64,000 bases of DNA from Bradyrhizobium sp. JYMT SZCCT0180 (GTDB taxonomy: Bacteria > Pseudomonadota > Alphaproteobacteria > Rhizobiales > Xanthobacteraceae): contig NZ_JAFCLZ010000002.1 in assembly GCF_018130165.1 (NCBI RefSeq), forward strand, positions 124,001 to 188,000. Direction: 5' to 3'. The translations under genes were made by a program, and so were the position numbers. A model generated the notes under the pieces. That model made no database searches, was not told the DNA's origin, and was given only the letters and a program-made list of their open reading frames with translations. Below are positions 35,837 through 44,287 of the stretch, in pieces (the stretch's first letter is position 1; every line of letters begins with the position of its first letter).

Positions 35837-36649
35837 ATGACGCACGGCCTGCTCCACGTCGTTTTCACGCCTTCCGGCGCCAAGAGCCTGAGAACGGCGT
35901 TGGAAGATGCCGGCCGCGACGATCAGGTCATCTCCTCGTTCGACTGCCTCAGCTTCGGGCCAATAAATCCTCTCGAATTGCCGTTGCGATCGAAATGGGT
36001 TGAGGATGAACTTGGCTGGACCGGATGGAACAAAATCGCTCCCGAAACAGAGGCGTTCTGGCGCGAGGCGCTTTCCCCTGGCCGCCGAAAGGTCGCCTGG
36101 CTGTCGCGACGATCGGCCATGGAATACGCCGGCTTTCTCGAGTTGCTGTGGCGAATGCACGACGCACCGTGCGAAGTAGTCGACCTGAGCGAAGTCAGAA
36201 TAGCCTGCCCACCGGAGAATGGCTTATCTCGACCGCCCGCCTTGCCCATGAGTCTCGGCTTGATCAACGCGAACACGATACGCCAAGAGAAGCTTTGGGA
36301 TTTGGCCGAACCTTTGCCGGCGACCGAACGGCAGCGATATCGGGATCTCTGGCAGCGGCTTCGCTTCGAAAACGCGCCGCTGCGTGTGATCGAAGGTGGC
36401 GAGCTTGTATCGGCGCCAATCTCCTTCTTCGACGAGCGGTTGATGTCTTACGCAACGAACGATTGGCAAAAGGTAGCGATAATCGTCGGAGAGGTTTTGG
36501 CTGCAGAGATGGACGATGAAGTCCTTCAGGTCGGAGATATCGTCCTGGCGGCACGCATCGATGCCATGGCTGCGAGCGGTCAGCTGGAAATTCAGGGCAA
36601 ATCTGCTCTTGAAATGCAGAGTCTCGTGAGACTGCCGAGAACACAATAG
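35837..36649 (+). CDS. DUF1835 and DUF3658 domain protein
   Basis: This is a 270-residue cytoplasmic protein. The N-terminal half (LLHVVFTPSGAKSLRTAL, then FDCLSFGPINPL) is DUF1835, and the C-terminal half (YRDLWQRLRFENAPLRVIEGGEL, then FFDERLMSYATNDWQKVAIIVGEVL) is DUF3658. The pairing is common and of unknown function. No neighbour suggests a role. The ATG at 35837 has only a weak Shine-Dalgarno sequence (GAGGA). Confidence 0.85.
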   Translation: MTHGLLHVVFTPSGAKSLRTALEDAGRDDQVISSFDCLSFGPINPLELPLRSKWVEDELGWTGWNKIAPETEAFWREALSPGRRKVAWLSRRSAMEYAGFLELLWRMHDAPCEVVDLSEVRIACPPENGLSRPPALPMSLGLINANTIRQEKLWDLAEPLPATERQRYRDLWQRLRFENAPLRVIEGGELVSAPISFFDERLMSYATNDWQKVAIIVGEVLAAEMDDEVLQVGDIVLAARIDAMAASGQLEIQGKSALEMQSLVRLPRTQ

Positions 36650-36694
36650 GCAAACTGCAGGGAAAGCCCGGCAGCGCTTAGGTTGCTCGAACTG

Positions 36695-37180
36695 TCAGCC
36701 GAACTTCGCACTGAGTTTCGGATACAGGTCGTAGACCTCGTCTTCCTGCCACTCGGTTCCGGAAGGCTGAGCCGGCGCAATCCGTTGCGGTGGATTGCCG
36801 GCAACCGCTTCGACGCCATCGGTGACGGCGTATTGATAGCCTTCGTAGAACCAGTCCAGTTCATCAAAGCCGTCGTCCGCCAGTGAGTCCGGATCCGACA
36901 GCGCGCGCTTGAACGCCTGACGTCCCCGGGAAATCAACGCGGCGCGAAAATCGGAGAAGGTATCGTCGCTGCAGCCGCCATTGATGACGTAAGCCGCGCC
37001 CCAGAGCGGCCAGTCATAAGCCTGGTCCATCTTTTCATTGAACAACCGCGCGAACTCGAGCGCCTCGTCCTTCGACAGTGCCGCGATTTGCTGGCGCAGG
37101 GCGTCGCATTTCTGATCCATATCGCCACCCGAACTATCGTGCGCACGCTGCACGATTTTCCAGAATCCGTCCTCGTCCAT
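36695..37180 (-). CDS. DUF4240 domain protein
   Basis: This is a 161-residue acidic protein. MDEDGFWKIVQRAHDSS, WPLWGAAYVINGGCSDDTF, DFRAALISRGRQAF and DPDSLADDG form the DUF4240 pattern. Function is unknown; many members are encoded near polymorphic toxin or immunity loci, but nothing of that kind is nearby. The start at 37180 follows AGGAG. It converges on the DUF1835 gene. Confidence 0.88.
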   Translation of the reverse strand: MDEDGFWKIVQRAHDSSGGDMDQKCDALRQQIAALSKDEALEFARLFNEKMDQAYDWPLWGAAYVINGGCSDDTFSDFRAALISRGRQAFKRALSDPDSLADDGFDELDWFYEGYQYAVTDGVEAVAGNPPQRIAPAQPSGTEWQEDEVYDLYPKLSAKFG

Positions 37181-37335
37181 TGCATGCTCCTGCCAGTGGG
37201 CTCGCCTTTGGCGTCGTGCACAAACTAATCCGGGAATGGCAGAAATCACGATGGAACAGAAACCAGAGCTAAAAAAGCATTGCCAAATCCCTCACGCGGC
37301 GCAGAATTGACCGCAACAATAACCGGGAGGACGTC

Positions 37336-37743
37336 ATGAAGCTCGAAGGCGGATGCTATTGCGGCAAAGTGCGCTATCAGGCCGAGGGCGACCCGATGAT
37401 GAAGGCGCAGTGCCATTGCCGCGAATGCCAGTATATCACCGGCGGCTCGACCAACATGTTCCTGGTGATGCCGATCGCGGGTTTCAAATACACCAAGGAG
37501 ACTCCCAAGCAGTTCAAGCGCACCGATCTGGAACGCGCGGTGACGCGGGAATTCTGCGCCGAATGCGGCACCCATGTCGTGACGCGGCCACCGGGACTGC
37601 CGGGTGTCGTCGTCAAGGTCGGCACGCTCGACGACCCCTCGCTGTTCGACGGCCCGCAGATCGCGATCTACACCGTCGACAAGCAGCCCTATCACCACGT
37701 CCCCGAAGGCATGCCGAGTTTCGAGCGGTTGCCGCAAAGGTAG
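37336..37743 (+). CDS. GFA family (glutathione-dependent formaldehyde-activating enzyme-like) protein
   Basis: This is a 135-residue zinc protein. Conserved cysteine motifs are GGCYCGKVRY, CHCRECQ and FCAECGTHV, which bind two zinc ions in the GFA fold. Family founders speed the addition of formaldehyde to glutathione, but most members are of unknown function. The ATG follows GGGAGG. It is monocistronic in view. Confidence 0.92.
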   Translation: MKLEGGCYCGKVRYQAEGDPMMKAQCHCRECQYITGGSTNMFLVMPIAGFKYTKETPKQFKRTDLERAVTREFCAECGTHVVTRPPGLPGVVVKVGTLDDPSLFDGPQIAIYTVDKQPYHHVPEGMPSFERLPQR

Positions 37744-37753
37744 ATCAACAATC

Positions 37754-37824
37754 GTCATTGCGAGCGGAGCGAAGCAATCCATATTGCTCCAGGCGGTGGC
37801 ATGGATTGCTTCGCTTACAATGAC
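37754..37824. repeat. Palindromic repeat, GTCATTGCGAGC type
   Basis: GTCATTGCGAGCGGAGCGAA on the left and TTCGCTTACAATGAC on the right form an imperfect hairpin, with GCAATCCAT and ATGGATTGC inside. It belongs to the same family as 458-540. Confidence 0.88.
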
Positions 37825-37924
37825 GGAGGCTGCGACAAAACAACCCGACGGGCAAATCAGTTCTGAGTTTCAGAAATCGTGTCAAGCGGAAAATTTCCGT
37901 AAATCAAAAATATTTCTGTAGTCG

Positions 37925-38300
37925 GCCGACCCAAATCAGTGCGCATCTATCGCCATCCCGTCCCACTCAGAGGGCGTCGGCCGTCGTCACGGACGTTGGG
38001 CGGGTTGCGGTGGACGCTGGTTCACGTCTGACGACGGCGTGGATTAAGCGTACGGCAAAACCGTGTGGTCCTGGCGCCCGTTGCCGGCGTCAAGCTGTCG
38101 GAGAAGCGTGAGCGGAAACGATAGCGACGGAGTCAACCCAGAACTCGTCTCCGGGGAGATCACGGCATAAGCCGTAAAGCCATTGCGCAGGGAAGGCCGG
38201 GTGTTCACCGCTGCCCTGTATGCTCGTGTGCAGCTTTTTTAGTGCAAATCGCACACGAGACCGCGGGTGCAGCGCGCACCTGGTCTTCCCTGCGCCCTCT
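37925..38300. repeat. Dispersed repeat with long-range RNA fold
   Basis: The segment matches, from memory, a sequence found many times in Bradyrhizobium genomes and often mis-annotated as a short protein; a search is needed to confirm this. Directly visible folds are ACGGC-ATAA-GCCGT (38162-38175), a 19-bp helix joining 38185-38203 to 38277-38295 with two G-U pairs, and inside it TCGTGTGC (38224-38231) with GCACACGA (38251-38258). The hairpin loop contains TTTTTT. Such nesting fits a structured RNA or a mobile repeat. No start-to-stop frame is persuasive. Confidence 0.6.
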
Positions 38301-38370
38301 TATTTCGGGCGGGAAGTTACTTGCAAACCTCGGGCTTATCAGGCCGCGAGAACGCAAACTCATATTCAGT

Positions 38371-38472
38371 GTCATCGTCCGCGAAGGCGGACGATCCAGT
38401 ATTCCAGAGACCGCGATGATTGAACCGAGAAGTCGCGGCGTACTGGATCGCCCGGTCAAGCCGGGCGATGAC
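38371..38472. repeat. Palindromic repeat, GTCATCGTCCGCG type
   Basis: GTCATCGTCCGCGAAGGCGG on the left pairs loosely with CGCCCGGTCAAGCCGGGCGA (closing at TGAC) on the right, with GATCCAGTA and TACTGGATC inside. It belongs to the same family as 2276-2374. Confidence 0.85.
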
Positions 38473-38557
38473 AGCAAGGGTTGTTTGAAAATTGAATCAG
38501 AACATCTCCCGGCGGGCGCGTTGCCTCGTCGCAAGGGAAAACCACGAACCGATCGCC

Positions 38558-38585
38558 AACAAAAATGCCGGCGATCGCTCGCCGG
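38558..38585 (+). repeat. 28-bp direct repeat, left copy
   Basis: It is identical to 41285-41312. The two copies bracket the whole gene for the 799-residue repetitive protein. The left copy is part of a complete terminator palindrome; the right copy is cut after the inner stem. Confidence 0.9.
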
Positions 38586-38595
38586 CATTTTTGTT
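38558..38595 (+). terminator. Perfect 17-bp hairpin with T tract
   Basis: AACAAAAATGCCGGCGA (38558-38574) is followed by TCGC and then its exact complement (38579-38595). The A and T runs on either side make it a bidirectional intrinsic terminator. No gene ends here on either strand. Bases 38558-38585 are repeated exactly at 41285-41312. Confidence 0.8.
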
Positions 38596-38781
38596 TGATC
38601 ATTCGCTTGATCAGCACGCAAATTAGCCAAGCGCTATCCGTCGTCGCAAATGCGAAAGCCTTGGTCGTGCAATCTTCGCGTCTGGTTCGTTGCAGGCGGC
38701 GCCACTGTGATTTGGCGCACAGTTCTGCCCGAGTGTGATCTGGCAAACACGGCGCCATCGTTCAAACCAATGGAGGCGTGG

Positions 38782-41181
38782 ATGTTTGGCTCTATCGGGA
38801 ATGCTTTCGGGGATGCCGTCGACTGGGTGGGAGATCGGGCAGAGGATGCGGGTGAGGTCATTTCGGATGGCGTTGATGCCATCGCAGGCGGCATTTCGGA
38901 TGGCGTCGATGCCGTCGGCAGCGGCGCAAGTGCGGGCTGGAATGCAGCGGAAGATGCCGTAGTCGAGATCGGCAACTTTGCTACGTCGGCATTCAGTACC
39001 ATCGGGAGCGGCATCGGCTCGGGAGCAGGTCTGGTTGGACGTTTCCTGGAATCGGCGCCGACCGACATCTGGAATGGCGCAAACAAGTTCGTGGACCTCG
39101 GGGTGTATGAACTTACCTCGGGCGCGAGACGAATTGCCGACATCGGCGTCGACCTCGGCGAGACCTTGTGGCAGCGCGGGTCGAACTCGTTCACGGTTGT
39201 TACGGACGGTTTCTCGACCCTTGCCGATGAAGGCTTCAACACGATCAGAGGCATTGGCGGCGGACTCGGTAATGCCGGCAGCGCTCTCGGCAACGGTTTC
39301 GTCAATGTCTTCAACGACGGTGTAAGTACCGTCGGCAAGGCTGGCGGGGCGCTGCTTGAGGGTGACGTCCTGGAGGCCGGCGAGCACCTGGTGGATGGTG
39401 TCGGCAACGCCGCAGAACACGTGGCGGAAGCTGCGGCGGGTGCCGCCGAAGGTGTGGTCGAAGCCGGTTCTGCCGCGGCCGAGGGCGCGCTCGATATGGC
39501 CGGCACCGCCGCTGGTATGGCGGGCGAGGTTGGCAAGGATTACATGCAGGCAGCAGGCAAGATCGTGACCAGCGGCGTCGAGGTGGTGGGCGCGATCGCA
39601 GAGGCCGAAGTCAAGATCCTGTACGGCGGGGCGGAAATCGCCGCGGACACGGTTGGAGGTCCGCTTGGCGAATTTTACGGCAACGTCATCCACAACTACG
39701 GCGAAGCCGTGACCAGCACGCTGGATCATATGCGCGAGACCATCAACGGTGGTGTCGACGCGGGCACCAGCTGGGGCGGCGAGTATGTCAACATGCTCGG
39801 AGAAAATGCCGACACGCTCGGCCATGATGCCGGCCAGGTGGTCGACGATATCTCCCGTGGCGATTTCGATGCCGCGGCGGAGCACCTGGGTGAACTCCTT
39901 GAAGACGGAGTCGATGCGCTGAAAGACTTCGGCGAATCCCAGGTCGATGGCGTCAAGGCGCTGGCCGAGATCGCATCCGGCATCAAGACCGTGCTGAACG
40001 GTCTGAACGAAGCCATGGCCAAGGCGGGCGGCGGGTTTGTCTCGGCGGTCGGCGAGACGCTCGGCGGCGATGTGGGTGAGGCTCTCGAGGATGCCGGCGA
40101 CTGGTTTGGCGAGAAGACGGAATTGGCTTCGGACCTCGTCCAGGGCGATCTTGAGGGGGCGGCGAAGGAAGGCGCGAAGGAACTCGGTGGCCTCGGCGGC
40201 GAGTGGCTTGGCGACCGTCTCCAGGACGGCACCAACTGGCTCGGCAATGAGCTCGGCGGAATCCCCGGTGATGCCATCAAGGCTGGTGGCGACGCTGCCG
40301 CCGATGGCATCAAGAGCGCGATGCGGGATCTCGCTGGCTCAGCGGCCGGCAAGGGGCTCGATGCCGTCAACGGTAACGCGAGCCCGCCGCCGGGCGGCAC
40401 CGCTGGAAGCGCGGCCTCGTCCGCAGCGCCCCACAAGGATGAGTCGCTGATGGAACGGGGACAGCACGCCGTTGACAACGCGGCCCATGGCTTGATCGAC
40501 AAGGTGGACAATGCCATCCAGAACACGATGCATGATCCGCAATGGCTGCTTACCCAGATCGCCGACGGGATCAAGGATCATGCCGACGACAAGGGATTTG
40601 CTGGCGCGCTCGGCAAGCTGCTTGGCATGACTGACGGCAACCATGCCAATGGCGACGCCGCCGCGCATGCGGCGGAGGCGGCCCCCACGGGGACGGCGCA
40701 TGCGGCCCTCACCATGGAGCCGGCTGCGGAATCGTCGGTCAGCAGCTTCTGGGATCAGGCCGGTCAAGGCGATGGACATGGCCTCGACTCTCCGACGGTG
40801 GTGCAGGCGCTGACGCAAGGCACGGCCGCTTCGGCGGTGGCCAACGCGGACATCCCGGTGCTGCAGGCGCAACCCATTGTGCCTTCCTTCGGCGATCCCG
40901 AATCCACGGAAAGCACGTTCGCAGGTCACGCCACCCTGGCGGCGCTGAACCCGCAACCGCTGCCGCCAGACCCGGGCGAGGCCATCGTCCTTGGCCACGA
41001 GTTGAAGGCCTTGCTGCAGAATATCCTGCACGACGCATCGTTCGACGCGATGGAGACGCTGGAAGGCATGATGCAGCATTCGCAGCCGCAGCAGCAGGAA
41101 CCGCATCTCGACACCACCTTGATGGCGCAGTTCGAGTCGCTGAGGATGCCCGAGAGCGAATTCGCCCACCAGCTGTTCTGA
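38782..41181 (+). CDS. Large repetitive Gly/Ala/Asp-rich protein of unknown function
   Basis: This is a 799-residue acidic protein that I do not recognise. It has no cysteine, no signal peptide and no clear membrane segment. Residues 1-550 are imperfect repeats of small and acidic residues with regularly placed Val/Ile/Leu/Trp, such as VISDGVDAIAGG then ISDGVDAVGSG, LGNAGSALGNGF, and ELGGLGGEWLGDRLQDG. They suggest glycine-broken amphipathic helices like those of LEA or lipid-surface proteins. The C-terminal part has HDPQWLLTQIADGIKDHADD, a LNPQPLPPDPGE motif and a Gln/His-rich stretch. The start at ATG 38782 lies 5 nt after GGAGG. It has no operon partner. Confidence 0.8.
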   Translation: MFGSIGNAFGDAVDWVGDRAEDAGEVISDGVDAIAGGISDGVDAVGSGASAGWNAAEDAVVEIGNFATSAFSTIGSGIGSGAGLVGRFLESAPTDIWNGANKFVDLGVYELTSGARRIADIGVDLGETLWQRGSNSFTVVTDGFSTLADEGFNTIRGIGGGLGNAGSALGNGFVNVFNDGVSTVGKAGGALLEGDVLEAGEHLVDGVGNAAEHVAEAAAGAAEGVVEAGSAAAEGALDMAGTAAGMAGEVGKDYMQAAGKIVTSGVEVVGAIAEAEVKILYGGAEIAADTVGGPLGEFYGNVIHNYGEAVTSTLDHMRETINGGVDAGTSWGGEYVNMLGENADTLGHDAGQVVDDISRGDFDAAAEHLGELLEDGVDALKDFGESQVDGVKALAEIASGIKTVLNGLNEAMAKAGGGFVSAVGETLGGDVGEALEDAGDWFGEKTELASDLVQGDLEGAAKEGAKELGGLGGEWLGDRLQDGTNWLGNELGGIPGDAIKAGGDAAADGIKSAMRDLAGSAAGKGLDAVNGNASPPPGGTAGSAASSAAPHKDESLMERGQHAVDNAAHGLIDKVDNAIQNTMHDPQWLLTQIADGIKDHADDKGFAGALGKLLGMTDGNHANGDAAAHAAEAAPTGTAHAALTMEPAAESSVSSFWDQAGQGDGHGLDSPTVVQALTQGTAASAVANADIPVLQAQPIVPSFGDPESTESTFAGHATLAALNPQPLPPDPGEAIVLGHELKALLQNILHDASFDAMETLEGMMQHSQPQQQEPHLDTTLMAQFESLRMPESEFAHQLF

Positions 41182-41284
41182 GCCGGTTGACGATGATGAT
41201 CGGCCCCGTCACGCTCCCGCGTGGCGGGGCCACATCATACTGAAGATTGCTCTTCGTGAGATTGCTGGCGTCGGGAATCGCCCG

Positions 41285-41312
41285 AACAAAAATGCCGGCG
41301 ATCGCTCGCCGG
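41285..41312 (-). terminator. Terminator of the ABC binding-protein gene; right copy of 28-bp repeat
   Basis: Read on the minus strand, CCGGCGA pairs with TCGCCGG across GCGA and is followed by CATTTTTGTT. It lies 1 nt after the stop of the minus-strand binding-protein gene. The same 28 bases occur at 38558-38585. Confidence 0.85.
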
Positions 41313-41313
41313 A

Positions 41314-42534
41314 TCAGGTCTTCTTCAACATCGGGCAGACGCTCTTGTCGAGCGGGATGAAGGCTTCCTCGGCGGGGATGGTGGCGACGAGGTTGTAATA
41401 GTCCCACGGATATTTCGAATCCGCCGGCTTCTTCACCTCGAACAGATAGGCCGGGTGGATCTTGCGGCCGTCGGCACGGACCGTACCCTTGCCGAACAGG
41501 TCGTCGTCGGTCGGCATTTCCTTCATCTTGGCGACCACCGCGCGGCCGTCATGCGGGTTGCCGCCGAGCGCTTCCAGCGCCTTGAAGTAATGGATCAGCG
41601 AGGAATAGACGCCGGCCTGCACCATGGTGGGCGGGCCCTTCTTGTGCTTTTCGTTGAAGCGCTTGGTGAAGGCCCGGGTCTTGTCGTTGGCGTCCCAATA
41701 GAACGTCTCGGTGAAGTTCAGGCCCTGCGCGACCTTCAACCCGAGCGCATGAACGTCGGTGATGAACATCAGCATGCCCGCGAGCTTCTGCCCGCCGGAG
41801 ACGATGCCGAACTCCGCCGCCTGCTTGATCGAGTTGGTGGTGTCGCCGCCGGCATTGGCAAGGCCGATGATCTTCGCCTTCGAGCTCTGCGCCTGCAGCA
41901 GGAAAGAGGAGAAGTCGGCATTGTTGAGCGGATGCTTGACGCCGCCGAGCACCTTGCCGCCATTGGCGGTGACGACGGCTGCCGTATCGCGTTCGAGCGC
42001 GTGACCGAAGGCGTAGTCCGCCGTCAGGAAGAACCAGCTGTCGCCGCCGGACTTGACCAGCGCCTTGCCGGTGCCGTTGGCCAGCATCCAGGTGTCGTAG
42101 ACCCAGTGAATCGTGTTCGGCGAGCATTGCGCGCCGGTCAGATCGGACGACGCCGAGCCGGAGTTCAAATTGACGACGTTCTTGTCCTTGGCAAGGTTGG
42201 CGATCGCAAGGCCGACGCCGGAGCTGGCGAGATCGACGAACACGTCGACCTTCTCGACGTCGATCCACTGCTTGCCGATGTTGACGCCGACATCAGGCTT
42301 GTTCTGGTGGTCCGCCGAGATCAGTTCGATCTTCCAGCCTTTCGCCAGCAAGCCGGAATCATCGATTGCCATCTGCGCGGCGACGCTGGAGCCGGGGCCG
42401 CCGATGTCGGCATACAGGCCCGATTGATCTCCGAGGCTGCCGACCTTGACGACCTTGTCGAGCGTTTGCGCAAACGCTGCGCCTGCAAATACCAGGCTCG
42501 TGGTCATCACCAAAGCTGCAATGGATCGCTTCAT
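41314..42534 (-). CDS. ABC transporter substrate-binding protein, LivJ-type
   Basis: This is a 406-residue periplasmic binding protein of the type 1 (Leu/Ile/Val) group. It has a signal peptide (SIAALVMTTSLVFAGAAFAQ), then VVKVGSLGDQSGLYADIGGPGSSVAAQMAIDD. The mid part (WFFLTADYAFGHALERDTAAVV) is the conserved inter-lobe segment. The substrate is not clear; relatives bind branched-chain or aromatic amino acids or aromatic acids. No permease or ATPase gene is adjacent, so it is an orphan. The start at 42534 follows GGAGGGG. Confidence 0.93.
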   Translation of the reverse strand: MKRSIAALVMTTSLVFAGAAFAQTLDKVVKVGSLGDQSGLYADIGGPGSSVAAQMAIDDSGLLAKGWKIELISADHQNKPDVGVNIGKQWIDVEKVDVFVDLASSGVGLAIANLAKDKNVVNLNSGSASSDLTGAQCSPNTIHWVYDTWMLANGTGKALVKSGGDSWFFLTADYAFGHALERDTAAVVTANGGKVLGGVKHPLNNADFSSFLLQAQSSKAKIIGLANAGGDTTNSIKQAAEFGIVSGGQKLAGMLMFITDVHALGLKVAQGLNFTETFYWDANDKTRAFTKRFNEKHKKGPPTMVQAGVYSSLIHYFKALEALGGNPHDGRAVVAKMKEMPTDDDLFGKGTVRADGRKIHPAYLFEVKKPADSKYPWDYYNLVATIPAEEAFIPLDKSVCPMLKKT

Positions 42535-42878
42535 TTCCCCTCCAAGGAATCTTTCAAGATATTTTTGCAAGGATATTTTTGAATGTTTGCAAAACTCGCA
42601 GCGCCATTATGCCCGGCATCGTGTTCGCCGCCTAGCGGGCTGCGATGGATCGTGCGTGCAGGGAATATTCCATGTCGCGGTGAATTCCGGGCACGCGCCG
42701 GCGCTGCGTGCCACTGAGACGCGAAAATGTCGCGAAGACGTATCACGTCGATCAGCGCGGATTCAAAATCATGCCGCCCTGGAATAGAAGGCCGTAGCTC
42801 GGAGGCATCGTACGGCGGCGAGGGCCACCGTCATCCCGGCAATCACGCGTTACGCTGCAACCGTATGCAGCGTCACGG
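42535..42878. other. 344-nt upstream region of the ABC binding-protein gene
   Basis: I see no supported gene or clear promoter. Translated frames across it are short and of unnatural composition. Confidence 0.4.
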
Positions 42879-43082
42879 TCAGCTCTGTTTCCCCCATGCC
42901 GCATCCTGCCCAATTGGCGTTAGGTACGGAGCGTCTCCGCGCATTGCGACGAGGCCAAGCTCGATCAGCTTCGCCAAATGATCCCTGTTGAACGATCGCC
43001 TTCCGGCAATGTCCCGCAACGTCCATCTGAGATCGACCGCGTCGATCCCGAACTGTGCAAGCGGATCTGCTTCGTTGCTCAT
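42879..43082 (-). CDS. Small hypothetical protein
   Basis: This is a 67-residue protein (MSNEADPLAQFGIDAVDLRWTLRDI start). It has natural composition, with a helix-turn-helix-like run of short helices (FNRDHLAKLIELGLVAMRGDAPYLTPIG) like a winged-helix fragment. No family is recognised. It starts 24 nt after the next gene upstream on the same strand, so the two are probably one unit. The Shine-Dalgarno sequence is weak (AAGAAAG). Confidence 0.55.
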   Translation of the reverse strand: MSNEADPLAQFGIDAVDLRWTLRDIAGRRSFNRDHLAKLIELGLVAMRGDAPYLTPIGQDAAWGKQS

Positions 43083-43106
43083 TTCGCTTTCTTGCGCGAG
43101 GGTCGC

Positions 43107-43538
43107 CTACCGCCAGTAATAGCGGATGCCGACATAGACGACGACGAGGCACGCAAAGATCAGCGCCACCGGAAGCCGCGGTTTTGCCTGTGGTCCTGAT
43201 GCCGCGGCCTTTGGCTTGGCCGGCGGCCGGCGAAAGGCGGTGACGTTGCCGGTGTCGGCGGCGGGATCGCTGGAGCGCGCGGGAATTTCCGGCGGGGTTC
43301 CGGCGCCGCCCATCTCCGCATAATAGCTCTTGTACATCAGCTGGATCGTCGCCTCGGAAGCATCCGCATCCGTCATCTTCTCGAGCAGCTGCCTGTAGCT
43401 GACGAGAAAACCTTGCGCCTCGGCGGGCAGGGCGGAAGCGCCGTTGAGCTTGGCGAGCATTTTCCAGGTGGCAAAATCCGCCCTCGCGCGGGTGTCGGCG
43501 CGTCGTGCGATCAACATGTCGGCAGCTTTGATCACCAT
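43107..43538 (-). CDS. Hypothetical protein with C-terminal membrane anchor
   Basis: This is a 143-residue protein with a helical N-terminal part (MVIKAADMLIARRADTRARADF), a Pro/Ala-rich linker (FRRPPAKPKAAASGPQAKPR), and a single C-terminal membrane segment (LPVALIFACLVVVYVGIRYYW). This looks like a tail-anchored cytoplasmic domain of unknown function. The ATG follows GGAGG at a longer spacing. Confidence 0.6.
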   Translation of the reverse strand: MVIKAADMLIARRADTRARADFATWKMLAKLNGASALPAEAQGFLVSYRQLLEKMTDADASEATIQLMYKSYYAEMGGAGTPPEIPARSSDPAADTGNVTAFRRPPAKPKAAASGPQAKPRLPVALIFACLVVVYVGIRYYWR

Positions 43539-43583
43539 GGCTCCAAGCCAACTCCTCCGTGTCCGGCGTTCTCTATCTAAGGT

Positions 43584-44282
43584 TTATGCGTTGCCCGTGA
43601 TAAAGAGAAGCGCACGGATCACATAGCCGGTCAGTGTTCGCAGTATTGCCGAAATAACATCAAGATTTAGGCCGAGCTGGCTGCCCAGGATCGGCAGCAG
43701 GATCAGCAGGCCGATCAGGATCAGCATGCCATAGGGTTCCAGCCGCGACAGCGGGTAAGCCAGCACCCGCGGCAGCAGCCCCACCGCGACCCGCCCGCCG
43801 TCCAGCGGCGGGATCGGCAGCATGTTGAAGATCGCCAGCACGATATTGATCAGGAACGCATTTTTGAGGTTGTCCGCGGTCCATTGCGCCGCATCCGCGG
43901 GCACCAGGGGCATGATATGGAAGGCAAGGGCCACCAGCACGGCCAGGACGATGTTGGTGGCCGGGCCCGCCAGCGCCACCCAGACCATGTCGAGGCGGGG
44001 ATGGTTCAAATTGCGGAAATTCACCGGCACCGGCTTGGCGTAGCCGAACAGGAACGGCGATTGCGAAAGCAGCAGCAATCCGGGGAGAATGACGGTCCCG
44101 AACGGGTCGATATGCTTGAAGGGGTTGAGGCTGACCCGGCCGAGCTGCCAGGCGGTGTTGTCGCCGAGGCGATAGGCGGCGAAGGCGTGGGCGGCCTCAT
44201 GCAGGGTGATGGCGAGCAGGAGCGGCAATACCCAGACCGATACGGCGTACAATGAGATGTTTGAAAACAAGGGACTGTCCAC
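43584..44282 (-). CDS. Site-2 protease family (M50) membrane peptidase
   Basis: This is a 232-residue integral membrane metalloprotease. The zinc motif HEAAH (residues 28-32, HExxH) lies in the first helix, followed by FAAYRLGDNTAWQLGRVSLNPFKHIDPFGT. The second zinc ligand Asp is in NMLPIPPLDGGRV. This compact form lacks PDZ domains and belongs to the group with FGYAKPVPVN loops. Substrates are unknown; site-2 proteases cut anti-sigma factors or signal remnants in the membrane. Confidence 0.93.
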   Translation of the reverse strand: MDSPLFSNISLYAVSVWVLPLLLAITLHEAAHAFAAYRLGDNTAWQLGRVSLNPFKHIDPFGTVILPGLLLLSQSPFLFGYAKPVPVNFRNLNHPRLDMVWVALAGPATNIVLAVLVALAFHIMPLVPADAAQWTADNLKNAFLINIVLAIFNMLPIPPLDGGRVAVGLLPRVLAYPLSRLEPYGMLILIGLLILLPILGSQLGLNLDVISAILRTLTGYVIRALLFITGNA

Positions 44283-44287
44283 TCAGT

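Larger units (their letters stand above)
37744..38781. other. 1.04-kb gene-free region with several repeats
   Basis: It contains in order a GTCATTGCGAGC palindrome (37754-37824), a dispersed-repeat-like segment with strong RNA folding potential (about 37925-38300), a GTCAT palindrome (38371-38472), and a 17-bp-stem hairpin (38558-38595). No coding frame with a credible start is present. It ends at the ribosome binding site of the 799-residue repetitive protein. Confidence 0.7.

Noticed and set aside
38220..38598. Short coding frames in the 38.2-38.6 kb repeat
   Set aside because: They overlap strong RNA-like helices and palindromes, have no ribosome binding site, and their residues resemble the spurious proteins called in such repeats.
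42850..43551. 233-codon minus-strand frame overlapping the two small proteins
   Set aside because: It reads both genes in a shifted frame with Arg-rich, unnatural composition; the separate frames give a normal membrane-anchored protein and a small helical protein.
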